A stretch of DNA of 64,000 nucleotides, from positions 1 through 64,000 of the forward strand of contig NZ_MDDN01000017.1 in the NCBI RefSeq assembly GCF_001708185.1, given 5' to 3'. Shown here piece after piece: positions 1-8,735 of this stretch. Numbering within the stretch: position 1 is the first letter of the stretch; each line of letters starts with the position of its first letter. Made by a program: the position numbers and the translations under genes. Source of the stretch: Lysinibacillus xylanilyticus. Its GTDB lineage: Bacteria > Bacillota > Bacilli > Bacillales_A > Planococcaceae. Below the pieces are notes generated by a model. That model ran no database searches. It worked only from the letters and a program-made list of their open reading frames with translations, and was not told where the DNA came from.

Positions 1-155
1 GATTAGCTCAAATTGTTTTGCTGGCATCATGTTTGATGTCCAAAATTTTGTTTCGTTCACTAACTCAAGGTTAGCTACTAAAAACTTTATTGATTACGTT
101 TTGCTTGTTCAGTTTTCAAGGTTCATTAATTCGTCACAACTAAGTGACTTTCTAT
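1..155 (-). promoter_or_regulatory. Probable 16S rRNA leader of an rRNA operon lying left of the window
   Basis: On the minus strand this stretch contains TGAACCTTGAAAACTGAACA followed by AAACAATTTGAGC close to the window edge. These phrases resemble those I know from Bacillus leaders just upstream of 16S rRNA genes. I infer that a 16S gene begins a few tens of bases beyond position 1 on the minus strand. No mature rRNA sequence is inside the window. Similar phrases also occur in 16S-23S spacers, so a spacer cannot be fully excluded, but the promoter-like sequence just upstream favours a leader. Confidence 0.65.
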
Positions 156-184
156 ACTTTAACATAATGTTAACTCTACGTCAA
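156..184 (-). promoter_or_regulatory. Candidate rRNA operon promoter
   Basis: On the minus strand TTGACG (184-179) is followed after 17 bp by TAAAGT (161-156), directly upstream of the rRNA-leader-like sequence. Hexamers and spacing fit a sigma-A promoter. Other weaker hexamers exist in this AT-rich segment, and the rest of 185-367 shows nothing else I can name. Confidence 0.45.
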
Positions 185-367
185 CTCTTTATGTTAATGT
201 TTTTTTAAGTTGCTGTTTGTTTCGTAACAACGTGTTTAAATATATCACTAATCTTCTAGTAATACAACCGTATTTAAAAAGAAAGATAATTCCGTGAAAT
301 GCATTTTATATAGAAAACTGAATCCTTTCCTATATAAATGTTTCTGCAAAGAAATTATTCTTGTAAC

Positions 368-411
368 AAAAAACTGTTCACAAATATCGTCGAACCGAAT
401 TTGTGAACAGC
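368..411 (-). terminator. Intrinsic terminator after pbuG
   Basis: Reading the minus strand, GCTGTTCACAAAT pairs with ATTTGTGAACAG across a short loop and is followed by TTTTTT. It lies just 3' of the pbuG stop codon. Confidence 0.9.
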
Positions 412-418
412 TTCTATT

Positions 419-1744
419 TTATAAAGTTGCTAGATACAATAAGAAGATTACCGCGAAAACATACATAATCGGATTTACTTCTTTCGCTTTCCCTTTAATA
501 ATCATTGTTAATGGATAGAAAATGAACCCTACTGCAATACCAGTTGCGATTGAATATGTTAATGGCATCATAATCATTGTTAAGAATGATGGTACTGCGA
601 TTTCAAAGCGATCCCAAGCAATTTGGCCTAAAGAAGCAACCATTAAAACTCCTACTATTATTAATGCTGGAGCAGTAACAGCTGGGGTAACCACACCTAA
701 CAACGGTAAAAAGAATAGTGATAGTAAAAATAAACATCCAGTTACAATTGAAGCGAAACCTGAACGTGCGCCAGCTGCTACACCTGAAGAAGATTCTACA
801 TAAGATGTAATAGTAGATGTACCAAGAATTGAACCAACAATCGTTGCAATTGAATCAGAAATTAAAGCTTTACCCGCGCGTGGTAAACGATTATCTTTAA
901 CTAATCCCGCTTGGTTAGCTACCGCAATTAATGTCCCTGCATTATCAAAGAAGTCTACAAATAAGAAAGTTAAAATTACTGACAACATCGATAATGTATA
1001 AAAGGTTGGATCAGAGAAAGAACTGAATAACGCTCCGAATGTTGGTGAAATGCTAGGTGGTGCTGATACAACTTTTTCAGGAATATCAACAAGTCCTGTA
1101 AGCATACCAACGATTGATGTTAACACCATACCGTAGAATACGCCGCCTTTAATACCACGCACCATTAAAATAACTGTTACTATAATACCGAATATTGCTA
1201 GTAATACCTCTGGTTCGTGTAAATTACCGATACCAACTAAAGTTGCATCATTTTTAACTATAATGTGTGCATTTTGCATCCCGATAAAAGCAATGAATAA
1301 ACCGATACCAGCACCTACTGCTAATTTTAATTCCATAGGGATCGCATTAATTAATTTTTCACGTAAGCCTGTTAATGTTAGTAATAAGAAAAATAGACCT
1401 GAAATAAATACTGCTGCTAGTGCATGCTGCCATGGACTACCGTTTACTAATACTACTGTATATGCAAAAAATGCATTAAGACCCAAACCAGGTGCTAAGG
1501 CGAGAGGATACTTTGCCAAGAACCCCATAATAAAACAACCAATTGCTGCTGACACAGCAGTTGCAACAAACACTGCCCCATAATCCATACGTAAAGCGTC
1601 TGGTAAATCCTTTACATTCGCTAATGTCAATGTTACTGGGTTTACTACTAAAATGTAAGCCATTGCTAAGAACGTTGTAAAACCACCAAGAACTTCGCGG
1701 CGATAATTAGTTCCTAATTCATCGAACATGAAATACTTTTTCAT
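419..1744 (-). CDS. pbuG: Guanine/hypoxanthine permease (PbuG/AzgA type, NCS2 superfamily)
   Basis: The 441-residue, strongly hydrophobic product begins with a cytosolic stretch and the sequence GGFTTFLAMAYILVVNP, typical of the AzgA/PbuG branch of purine permeases. LALAPGLGLNAFFAY (about 80-95) is the conserved substrate-region segment of this branch, and multiple membrane helices cover the whole length. It should import guanine or hypoxanthine with protons at the cytoplasmic membrane. The start is supported by CGGAGG ahead of ATG. A guanine-type riboswitch and terminator precede it and an intrinsic terminator follows, so it is a single-gene unit. In Bacillus subtilis pbuG also neighbours guaA. 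Exact substrate choice within the branch is inferred. Confidence 0.93.
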   Translation of the reverse strand: MKKYFMFDELGTNYRREVLGGFTTFLAMAYILVVNPVTLTLANVKDLPDALRMDYGAVFVATAVSAAIGCFIMGFLAKYPLALAPGLGLNAFFAYTVVLVNGSPWQHALAAVFISGLFFLLLTLTGLREKLINAIPMELKLAVGAGIGLFIAFIGMQNAHIIVKNDATLVGIGNLHEPEVLLAIFGIIVTVILMVRGIKGGVFYGMVLTSIVGMLTGLVDIPEKVVSAPPSISPTFGALFSSFSDPTFYTLSMLSVILTFLFVDFFDNAGTLIAVANQAGLVKDNRLPRAGKALISDSIATIVGSILGTSTITSYVESSSGVAAGARSGFASIVTGCLFLLSLFFLPLLGVVTPAVTAPALIIVGVLMVASLGQIAWDRFEIAVPSFLTMIMMPLTYSIATGIAVGFIFYPLTMIIKGKAKEVNPIMYVFAVIFLLYLATL

Positions 1745-1786
1745 TTTAAAGAAATCCTCCGTATGGTCGTCTTCAATATCGACAAC

Positions 1787-1824
1787 AAAAAAGACACGCT
1801 GACTACTCTACTAGTCGCATGTCT
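1787..1824 (-). terminator. Riboswitch expression-platform terminator before pbuG
   Basis: On the minus strand AGACA-GCGACTA and TAGTC-GC-TGTCT form a stem followed by TTTTTT. It lies between the purine aptamer and the pbuG start, so guanine-bound aptamer would favour this terminator. Confidence 0.9.
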
Positions 1825-1894
1825 ACGATACATTTCACTACAGTTTTTGTGTGAAATTAATTAGTGTCTATACATTGATATATATATAACTAAA

Positions 1895-1961
1895 ATCGTA
1901 GTCAAGTTATTTACGGTAACTTGGTAGAAACTCACGGGCCTTATCCCCGACATTATACGAC
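1895..1961 (-). promoter_or_regulatory. Purine riboswitch (guanine type) controlling pbuG
   Basis: The minus strand shows all hallmarks of the purine aptamer: P1 GTCGTA/TACGAT, the L2 loop GATAAGG, the J2/3 core GTTTCTACC, the L3 loop CCGTAAA and J3/1 GACTAC. The GG of L2 and CC of L3 can make the usual loop-loop contact. The ligand-contact pyrimidine in J3/1 is C, which specifies guanine or hypoxanthine rather than adenine. Confidence 0.97.
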
Positions 1962-2141
1962 GACTTATTTAATTTACACTCGTAATATATCATTTCATTT
2001 TTTAGATTTCAACCCTATTTCCGAACATTTTTCAAAAATAAAATACGAAAGTTCGTGTAAAAAACTTATTTAATGTTCACATTTTAAGAAACCGTTGCAT
2101 AAATAGGTTAGAACTGAACGTTTTATCGATAGTTATAAAAT

Positions 2142-2180
2142 AAAAAATTCCGCTAACATTCATTCGAATACTAGCGGATT
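2142..2180 (-). terminator. Intrinsic terminator after the MOSC gene
   Basis: On the minus strand AATCCGCTA pairs with TAGCGGAATT around a loop holding ATTCGAATGAAT, followed by TTTTTT. Confidence 0.85.
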
Positions 2181-2223
2181 ATCATACAGCGATTATGGGA
2201 GAGCTCCCTTGATCGACATATGT

Positions 2224-2892
2224 TTAATTTATTACTTTACTTTGCAAGAGCTGAATTCTTTTTTCTAATTTTTGTTTCCAATCTTCTGCTAACGCATCAA
2301 CTGCTTGTATACGTTTCATGGCAAGTGCATCTTCGTTTTTAAAATACACTTCGTTGCAATGCAAAACTGAAACACGCGCAGGGTCCTTTTCCACTAATTC
2401 AATTTTTGAATCTGCACAAATTTTCCCTTCTTCCAGTACACGCGCAAGGTAGCCCGTATAACCTGTTTCAATTAAACGTTTGAGTAATATGTTCGCCTCA
2501 GTATATTTATCAATCGTACTGCATGGTACACGTCCTTGGGTAATTTGGATGACAGCATCACCTATTTTATAAATATCGCCAATACAAATATCCACTTCCA
2601 ACATATTCGTTACTGTTAAGTTTTCACCGAATGCTGCTGTCGGCAACGGTTTACCAGTTTCCTGTTCCCATTGTATGTAATGCTCCGCAGGATATAAACA
2701 AACGGCACGGTCAGGACCACCATGATGTTTTTTATCTGCTACATCATCCCCCTCAAATCCACGTGTAGACAAATAAACTTCTTGTACTTTTCCTTTTTCA
2801 ATCCCTGTAATCATTGAGCGCCCATTACTATCATGCAATTCTTTGGGCATACCAATAGCAAGTGTATGAATCATCGCTATATTTTTTTCCAT
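2224..2892 (-). CDS. MOSC domain protein of the YiiM/YflK type
   Basis: The 222-residue protein has the MOSC fold signature: the segment KKHHGGPDRAVCLYP (about 54-68), FGENLTV (about 88-94) and the conserved cysteine in QGRVPCSTI (about 119-127). A C-terminal helical tail matches the 3-alpha extension of YiiM proteins. MOSC proteins handle sulfur or the molybdenum cofactor; YiiM members are linked to detoxifying N-hydroxylated bases and to Moco sulfurylation. The ATG is preceded by AGGGGGA with 5 bases of spacing, which favours this start over the in-frame ATG six codons later. It stands alone between terminated units. The exact substrate is unknown. Confidence 0.85.
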   Translation of the reverse strand: MEKNIAMIHTLAIGMPKELHDSNGRSMITGIEKGKVQEVYLSTRGFEGDDVADKKHHGGPDRAVCLYPAEHYIQWEQETGKPLPTAAFGENLTVTNMLEVDICIGDIYKIGDAVIQITQGRVPCSTIDKYTEANILLKRLIETGYTGYLARVLEEGKICADSKIELVEKDPARVSVLHCNEVYFKNEDALAMKRIQAVDALAEDWKQKLEKRIQLLQSKVIN

Positions 2893-3068
2893 TTCAATCC
2901 CCCTAAACTAAATAGCGACATAGAGTCCTATTGATATTCATTAGTTAACTATACCTAATACTTCATCGTATAACTCTTTCTTAATACGAAGTTGTTTCTT
3001 AGAACGGCCCATTTTGGAATATACTTTAGAATTAATATAGCATAGGGTCCTGTCATTGGAGCAAAATT

Positions 3069-4154
3069 TTATTTACGATAATACGTTAATCTTGCAGATG
3101 TATAAAGATTGTCATCATTCACAGTGATCAAAGCTGTGTAACCACTTTTTTCCCAGCTTGTATGTAGACTGCTATATTTTGTATAGGTAAATTGATAATC
3201 CTTACCAAATTCCACAATCCCTTGTCTATGTAGTAGGTCATGTAAAATAGACATTTGATCCCATGTGTGATAACTATCTTGTTCAGGAAGGAAATCATAG
3301 CTAATATACTCTAATTGCCCACCTATAAAAATGTATGTCAACTCTGCTGGATAGCCATATTTTGTCGTTTCATAGATTAAATAAGTCTCTCTACCCTCTT
3401 GAAGTTTTTGTATAAACGTTGATTTTTCATTTTTCTCTACATCACGAATAGTCAATTTAAAGTTAATATTGTTGAAAGGCACAACAGGTTTCTTTGTGGA
3501 TAAAAATGCATCTACTACGTATCCTTTGATATTACCAGCGGTCACATAAGACCAACCTACTAATGTAGCATGTACAGTCACCTGTGTACCATTACTTAAT
3601 GAACCTACTGAAGCTCCAGATTGACTGGCAATATTTCGAACGATAACCCCACTACCTGTATTAACGTACTTTGTCGTTGTTTTAGTCTGCCCAATAAAAT
3701 CGGATTTAACATAGCCTACCACATTGCCATATTGCACAAAAGACCAACCGTTTCCTACCGATCCATAGTCTTCAACAATCATATTATACTTTAGTGTAGC
3801 TAATGTTGGTGCTGAAGGAGATGGCTTAGATTTCACAACGAGACCACTTTTGGAATTTGCGATTCTAATCTTCGAAGGTGGAACACTTAAAAAAGAGGAA
3901 GGAACATATCCCTTTACATCACCTGCTTGAATGTGAGACCAACCATTTGAGGAAGAAAACTCTATCACAAACTCACCCTTACCTAGATTACCAATAGAAT
4001 TGGCTGTATCATTCGGCGACTCTCTCACAAGCAAGTTTGAGCCACTTACAACCTTCACTGTTCGATAATCAGCCGCATCTGCTACTTGATACTGAATGCC
4101 AAATAACATCACGAGTACAAAAACTGCAACAAACCATTTCTTGAGTATACCCAA
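3069..4154 (-). CDS. Secreted protein with three bacterial SH3 domains
   Basis: The 361-residue product starts at TTG behind GGGGG (8-base spacing) and has a signal peptide ending near ADA (about residue 28). Three SH3b units follow at roughly 31-90, 93-156 and 160-223; each has the pattern LxVRxxP or VRN, a GW-S-V core and GYV, as in cell-wall-binding domains. The last 135 residues form a separate domain rich in beta-strand-like segments that I do not recognise, with no visible hydrolase motif. It probably works outside the membrane bound to peptidoglycan or as a stress or sporulation envelope protein. No partner gene is adjacent. Confidence 0.8.
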   Translation of the reverse strand: MGILKKWFVAVFVLVMLFGIQYQVADAADYRTVKVVSGSNLLVRESPNDTANSIGNLGKGEFVIEFSSSNGWSHIQAGDVKGYVPSSFLSVPPSKIRIANSKSGLVVKSKPSPSAPTLATLKYNMIVEDYGSVGNGWSFVQYGNVVGYVKSDFIGQTKTTTKYVNTGSGVIVRNIASQSGASVGSLSNGTQVTVHATLVGWSYVTAGNIKGYVVDAFLSTKKPVVPFNNINFKLTIRDVEKNEKSTFIQKLQEGRETYLIYETTKYGYPAELTYIFIGGQLEYISYDFLPEQDSYHTWDQMSILHDLLHRQGIVEFGKDYQFTYTKYSSLHTSWEKSGYTALITVNDDNLYTSARLTYYRK

Positions 4155-4481
4155 CCAATTTACCCCCTTTTATATTTTAACTATTCTACCATTTATACTA
4201 TTGACTGTATATATTTTCATATTTATATTTCCAAACTTTAAATGTGAAAAGACCCAAAACCCATAAAACATATAACGGTATCAATAACGCCTCGGCGTTA
4301 TTGTAGCTGTCGCTCCAGAAAACATTTGCAGCTGACGCTTCGCCTTGCGCAAACAAACAATTTGTCTGGATTTTTTCGAACTCGCTTGAAAAGCTTCTCT
4401 TCCAAATCGTTACATCCGCCGGGAATTGTTATCTTTTAAGACTATTTCTCTCTAAAATATAGAGCGAGGATTTAGTATGAA
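4155..4481. other. Intergenic gap with a dispersed-repeat fragment
   Basis: No gene is visible. From about 4276 to 4400 the sequence holds GTAGCTGTCGCT and CTTCGCCTTGCGCAAAC phrases that recur in the intergenic repeats near 15.5, 39.1 and 46.3 kb. The remainder is AT-rich without a recognisable signal. Confidence 0.55.
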
Positions 4482-4536
4482 ATAAAAAAAGCCTAGTTTA
4501 AGGATTCAATTGACATATCCTTAAACTAGGCTTTAT
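4482..4536 (-). terminator. Intrinsic terminator (bidirectional) downstream of guaA
   Basis: An 18-bp near-perfect stem (AAAGCCTAGTTTAAGGAT and its complement) closes a short loop and is followed on the minus strand by TTTTTTT. It lies about 170 bases after the guaA stop. The intervening 4561-4660 also holds two hairpins (CCACCAAAA/TTTTGGTGG and GTGGGA/TCCCAC). Confidence 0.9.
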
Positions 4537-4707
4537 ATATATTCACTTATCAAATTATTTCCACCAAAACGTTCTATTTTATCAGCCAAAAAAGTTATTT
4601 TGGTGGGACTGCTAGAGGGGGACTTATTTTAAATCCCACTCTTTTTGCTATTCATAACGTTAAAAACATTGTTGAATAGGGGCAACAATCCAAATTATAC
4701 TATAGGT

Positions 4708-6270
4708 CTATTCCCACTCAATAGTCGCTGGTGGCTTAGATGTAATATCATACAGCACGCGGTTAACGTGTTTTACTTCGTTTACTAGACGTACAGACAC
4801 TTTCTCTAATACATCCCAAGGAATACGTGCCCAGTCAGAAGTCATACCGTCGATAGATGTTACCGCACGGATACCGATTGCGTAGTCATAAGTACGAGCA
4901 TCGCCCATTACGCCAACTGAACGGATGTCAGGTAATACCGTGAAGTATTGCCAGATGTCACGATCAAGACCAGCTTTAGCGATTTCCTCACGTAGGATGA
5001 AATCAGATTCGCGTACGATTTCAAGTTTTTCTTCCGTTACTTCACCAAGTACACGGATACCTAGACCAGGACCTGGGAATGGTTGACGCCAAACGATTTT
5101 TTCATCAAGACCAAGCTCTAGCCCTAATGCGCGCACTTCATCTTTAAATAATGTGTTAAGTGGCTCAATTAATTGGAATTGCATATCTTCCGGAAGACCA
5201 CCAACGTTATGGTGTGATTTAATAGTTTGGGCAGTTGCTGTACCAGATTCAATGATATCTGTATAAAGCGTACCTTGTGCTAAGAAATCCATTCCTTCAA
5301 GTTTAGCCGCTTCTTCATCAAATACGTAAATAAACTCGTTACCGATAATTTTACGTTTTTTCTCTGGATCAGAAACGCCAGCAAGCTTATCCATGAAACG
5401 TTGACGTGCATCAATTTTAATAAGATTCATATCAAAGTCTTCAGTGAATGTTTTCATTACTTGTTCAACTTCACCTTTACGGTTTAAGTTGTGGTCTACG
5501 AACATACAAGTAAGCTGATCACCAATTGCTTTATGAATTAATACGGCTACTACAGAAGAGTCTACACCGCCTGAAAGTGCACATAATACTTTTTTGTCCC
5601 CTACTATTTCACGGATCTTCGCGATTTCAAGTTCAATGAAGTTTGCCATTGACCAGTCGCCTTTTGCTTCACAAACATCGAACACGAACTGACGTAATAA
5701 GTCATTACCGTATACAGAGTGACGTACTTCTGGGTGGAATTGTACTGCGTAAAGTTTACGTTCTACATTTGCCATTGCAGCGATTGGGCAAGCAGCACTT
5801 GTTGCGATTACCTCAAAGCCAGCAGGCACTTCTGTTACATGGTCACCGTGGCTCATCCATACGATCTGTTCTGTTGGTAACTCACCGAATAGTTTGTTTG
5901 AAGCTGTTACTTGGATCTCAGCTTTACCATATTCGCGTGTTTCAGCACCTTCTACTTTACCACCTTGTGTATGTGCCATTAATTGCATACCGTAGCAAAT
6001 ACCTAGGATTGGTAAGCCTAATTCGAAAATAGCAGGGTCTACATGAAAGGCCTTTTCATCATAAACAGAGTTTGGACCACCTGAAAAGATAATACCTGCT
6101 GCGTTCATATTTTTAATTTCTTCTGCTGTAATCGTATGTGGATGTAACTCACTGAATACACCAAATTCACGGATACGACGCGTAATTAATTGGTTAAATT
6201 GGCTACCGAAGTCAAGAACGACGATTTTTTCTTGCTCTTTTAATAAAGGGCTAGCTGACAATATTTCCAC
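4708..6270 (-). CDS. guaA: GMP synthase (glutamine-hydrolysing)
   Basis: This 520-residue enzyme amidates XMP to GMP using ATP and glutamine. The N-terminal class I glutamine amidotransferase domain shows VLDFGSQF (about 18-25), the nucleophile loop LGICYGMQ (about 90-97) and the His/Glu pair in QFHPEV. The ATP pyrophosphatase domain carries the P-loop LSGGVDSSV (about 232-240), and the C-terminal dimerisation domain ends in KPPATIEWE, as usual for the family. Length is normal. It is preceded by a purine riboswitch with its own terminator, so guanine should switch it off, and it neighbours pbuG and the yebA group as in Bacillus subtilis. Confidence 0.98.
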   Translation of the reverse strand: MEILSASPLLKEQEKIVVLDFGSQFNQLITRRIREFGVFSELHPHTITAEEIKNMNAAGIIFSGGPNSVYDEKAFHVDPAIFELGLPILGICYGMQLMAHTQGGKVEGAETREYGKAEIQVTASNKLFGELPTEQIVWMSHGDHVTEVPAGFEVIATSAACPIAAMANVERKLYAVQFHPEVRHSVYGNDLLRQFVFDVCEAKGDWSMANFIELEIAKIREIVGDKKVLCALSGGVDSSVVAVLIHKAIGDQLTCMFVDHNLNRKGEVEQVMKTFTEDFDMNLIKIDARQRFMDKLAGVSDPEKKRKIIGNEFIYVFDEEAAKLEGMDFLAQGTLYTDIIESGTATAQTIKSHHNVGGLPEDMQFQLIEPLNTLFKDEVRALGLELGLDEKIVWRQPFPGPGLGIRVLGEVTEEKLEIVRESDFILREEIAKAGLDRDIWQYFTVLPDIRSVGVMGDARTYDYAIGIRAVTSIDGMTSDWARIPWDVLEKVSVRLVNEVKHVNRVLYDITSKPPATIEWE

Positions 6271-6311
6271 CTCTTCTACTATTTTTAAAGGAACTTTTCA
6301 TATGTTCAAAG

Positions 6312-6347
6312 AAAAACGCGTATGAAAGTAAAAACTTCCTACGCGTT
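6312..6347 (-). terminator. Riboswitch expression-platform terminator before guaA
   Basis: On the minus strand AACGCGTA and TACGCGTT, extended by GAAGT/ACTTTC, form a stem followed by TTT. It lies between the aptamer and the guaA start. Confidence 0.85.
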
Positions 6348-6427
6348 CATAAGCTCTTAATTTATAAAGGCGAATGCGTAGCAAAGACAAGTATTTCACT
6401 AACCTTCTCACCTATCCAAAACATTCA

Positions 6428-6498
6428 CCTTCATAGAGAAATCATTTATGGTGATTTCGTAGAAACATCCGAACCTTATTATCGAACTTATATGAAAG
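6428..6498 (-). promoter_or_regulatory. Divergent purine riboswitch controlling guaA
   Basis: The minus strand contains P1 CTTTCAT/ATGAAGG, the J1/2 core ATATAA, L2 AATAAGG, the diagnostic J2/3 GTTTCTAC, a P3 stem GAAATCA/TGATTTC capped by L3 CCATAAA, and J3/1 TCTATG. The L2 GG and L3 CC needed for the kissing contact are kept, and the specificity base is C, predicting guanine. P2 is weak (TTCGAT against TTCGGA, with a U-U mismatch and G-U pair), and the usual A just before the specificity C is U. I judge it a true but diverged aptamer. Confidence 0.82.
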
Positions 6499-6551
6499 CA
6501 ATCCTAATCATATATAATTTTTTTTAATTTTACTCTTTGTCCCCATCAAAA

Positions 6552-8735
6552 TCAACTGATAGTGCGATTGATTAAATATTCCCAACTTTCTTTCAGTTTC
6601 ATAAAATCAACCTCTTGTTTATCCTTGCCATAAATATGTTGTTCATATACAGCGGTCAGTTTTAGCATCTGCTCTGTCTCTAACGATGCATCAACTCGTT
6701 CAGCAAATGCTCGTAATGTCTCGCCATCTTTCCGGCGTAATCCAATACGAGATAATTGCTTCGTTAAAGCATGGTAAGAAGCATCAAAGTTTGTCCAGTT
6801 CGCTTCTTTTTTACGATATGCACGTACTTGCATTTTAGGTATCCACGTTTTACGTTGCATAAACAGGTTAATGCCTGCAATGACCAGCAAAACACCCAGA
6901 GCAATCCATACATAAGTAAGTTTTTTAACCCATGTCCATACTGTATCTAAGCTAAACGTTTTGCTAGATGTTTCTTTCTTTGGTGCTGACTCTTCCTTCT
7001 CTGGTTGCTCTTGTTTTTTTTCTGGCTGTAATACTTGCTCTTGCTGAGGAGTGTCTTGCTTTATATCATAATCAATATTAACATTCCCTGAAAAGCCAAT
7101 CGTTGGTTCGAACTCCATCCAGCCGGTTCCAGGTACATATGCTTCTACCCACGAGTGTGCATTATCATTCGTAATTCGATATTCACGTAAACCATCTGAC
7201 ATCGGACCAGATTCACCAGGTGCAAAGCCTTTTACCCAGCGTGCGGGTATCCCCACGGAACGTAGGAGCACGACCATTGATGTTGAGAAATTATCACAGT
7301 AGCCAATTTTAGTATCAAATAAAAACTGGTCAACATAATCTTGATCCTCAGCCGGGATTGCTACTTCTGTTTTATCGTATCTAAAGCCATGAGTTGAAAA
7401 ATATTTTTCAACTGCTTTTATTTGATCATATACCGAAGCTTTATCTTGTGTGATTTCTGTCGCTAAATCCCCAACACGTTGTGGGAGTGTATTTGGCAAC
7501 TGTAAAAAACGATCAAAGGACGAATCTAATGTTCCTAGCATGGACGGTTTTGACGTTTGGAGCTGCTCCATGCTATATACTGGCTCACTATAATCTATCG
7601 TATAGTTAGACAATAATTTTGACTCGCCATTTTGTTGTTCTATTGCTATTTTTTCAGTACGCCCATCCTGAATAAACAGGGGTGAATCTTGGGCAGAAAC
7701 AGATAGCATGCCATATGTTTGAATTAAAAATGGCATTGGAGCAGCGATATCCATCTGAATCTGGCGTACATTTTCAGGAGTTCCAACTTGTAACGAAGTT
7801 AGGATAGGGGTATTGTTCTGATAGACATTTTGTCCGAAGTTCCCATCTGAAAGAATCCAACCCTTCGATGTATAAGTATCCTTTGTATCGATTCTCCAAT
7901 AATGACGATCACGGGAAGTTGCAGTGAAAACTAGTGTATTATCACCTTGAAACGGTCCCCCTAATCGGCTATCATCCTCGCTGTAACCAACTGTTTTTTC
8001 ACCTGTCCCTAAGTCCCCTTGCCCTGCAACCCCTTTAATAAAAGGCACTGGATCAGCCCAAGTCGGACCTGCCTTAGGTAAAAAGAATGCCACTGTACTA
8101 ACAAGCATTACTGAAACAATCATCGGTATAACTAGCTTCCACTTTTCTATTACATTGCCCGGTTCATCCGTGTGAAGCCATAAGCGTTTGACAAAAAGAA
8201 AGCCTGTCATCATTAATCCAAGTACAATAACTTTAACAATTGCCACCTTTCCATCATATTCACTAAACGTATCGAGCGTGGCAATAAAGAATACTGTTAA
8301 CGCAAAGAAATAGAATATATTTTTCCTCACGGTGATCCAGTGGTGAATTAGATATATTAACATCCAAATAAGCGCAAGGAATAGCATAGTCCTAAACGCA
8401 TCTGATACTTGTCCAAAGTCGCCCGAAAGAATGACTGACATATTCCATTTCCATTCATTTATTAAAAAGGGTAATTTCTGTCCAGATAAAAAGGGATTAT
8501 CACTATAAACAAACACTATAAACCAAGTAATATAGCCAAATTTCACTAATCCCGACAGAAATGGATGTACTTGAAATAAACTGAGGAATAGTGATAGACC
8601 AATAAACACTAAAAATAAATGCAACCCTCCTGTATTTGTTAGCTCCATTACAGGAATAAGCCATTCACGTAAAATTAGAAAAATAATTACGTATGCTATT
8701 GCTAATTCTATAAAATCTCCTTGTGATTTTTTCAC
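6552..8735 (-). CDS. yebA: Membrane-anchored transglutaminase-like protein (YebA/TgpA family)
   Basis: The 727-residue protein has several N-terminal membrane helices (to about residue 215), a large extracytoplasmic region, and a final helix near 610-630 before a cytosolic tail. The extracellular part holds a transglutaminase core: GYCDNFSTSMVVLLRSVGIPARW gives the Cys, and NAHSWVEAY plus GWMEFEPT give the His and acidic region. A Q/E/K-rich linker precedes the last helix. It is the last gene of a three-gene operon with a MoxR ATPase and a DUF58 protein, overlapping the latter by four bases. Such triplets are thought to assemble or process envelope proteins; the substrate is unknown. Confidence 0.9.
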   Translation of the reverse strand: MKKSQGDFIELAIAYVIIFLILREWLIPVMELTNTGGLHLFLVFIGLSLFLSLFQVHPFLSGLVKFGYITWFIVFVYSDNPFLSGQKLPFLINEWKWNMSVILSGDFGQVSDAFRTMLFLALIWMLIYLIHHWITVRKNIFYFFALTVFFIATLDTFSEYDGKVAIVKVIVLGLMMTGFLFVKRLWLHTDEPGNVIEKWKLVIPMIVSVMLVSTVAFFLPKAGPTWADPVPFIKGVAGQGDLGTGEKTVGYSEDDSRLGGPFQGDNTLVFTATSRDRHYWRIDTKDTYTSKGWILSDGNFGQNVYQNNTPILTSLQVGTPENVRQIQMDIAAPMPFLIQTYGMLSVSAQDSPLFIQDGRTEKIAIEQQNGESKLLSNYTIDYSEPVYSMEQLQTSKPSMLGTLDSSFDRFLQLPNTLPQRVGDLATEITQDKASVYDQIKAVEKYFSTHGFRYDKTEVAIPAEDQDYVDQFLFDTKIGYCDNFSTSMVVLLRSVGIPARWVKGFAPGESGPMSDGLREYRITNDNAHSWVEAYVPGTGWMEFEPTIGFSGNVNIDYDIKQDTPQQEQVLQPEKKQEQPEKEESAPKKETSSKTFSLDTVWTWVKKLTYVWIALGVLLVIAGINLFMQRKTWIPKMQVRAYRKKEANWTNFDASYHALTKQLSRIGLRRKDGETLRAFAERVDASLETEQMLKLTAVYEQHIYGKDKQEVDFMKLKESWEYLINRTIS

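Noticed and set aside
294-518. A 74-codon plus-strand frame between the rRNA leader and pbuG
   Set aside because: It crosses the pbuG terminator and overlaps the pbuG end on the other strand, without a ribosome site.
5643-6032. A 129-codon plus-strand frame opposite guaA
   Set aside because: It is antisense to the highly conserved amidotransferase part of guaA, and its Leu/Arg/His-rich product is typical of shadow frames.
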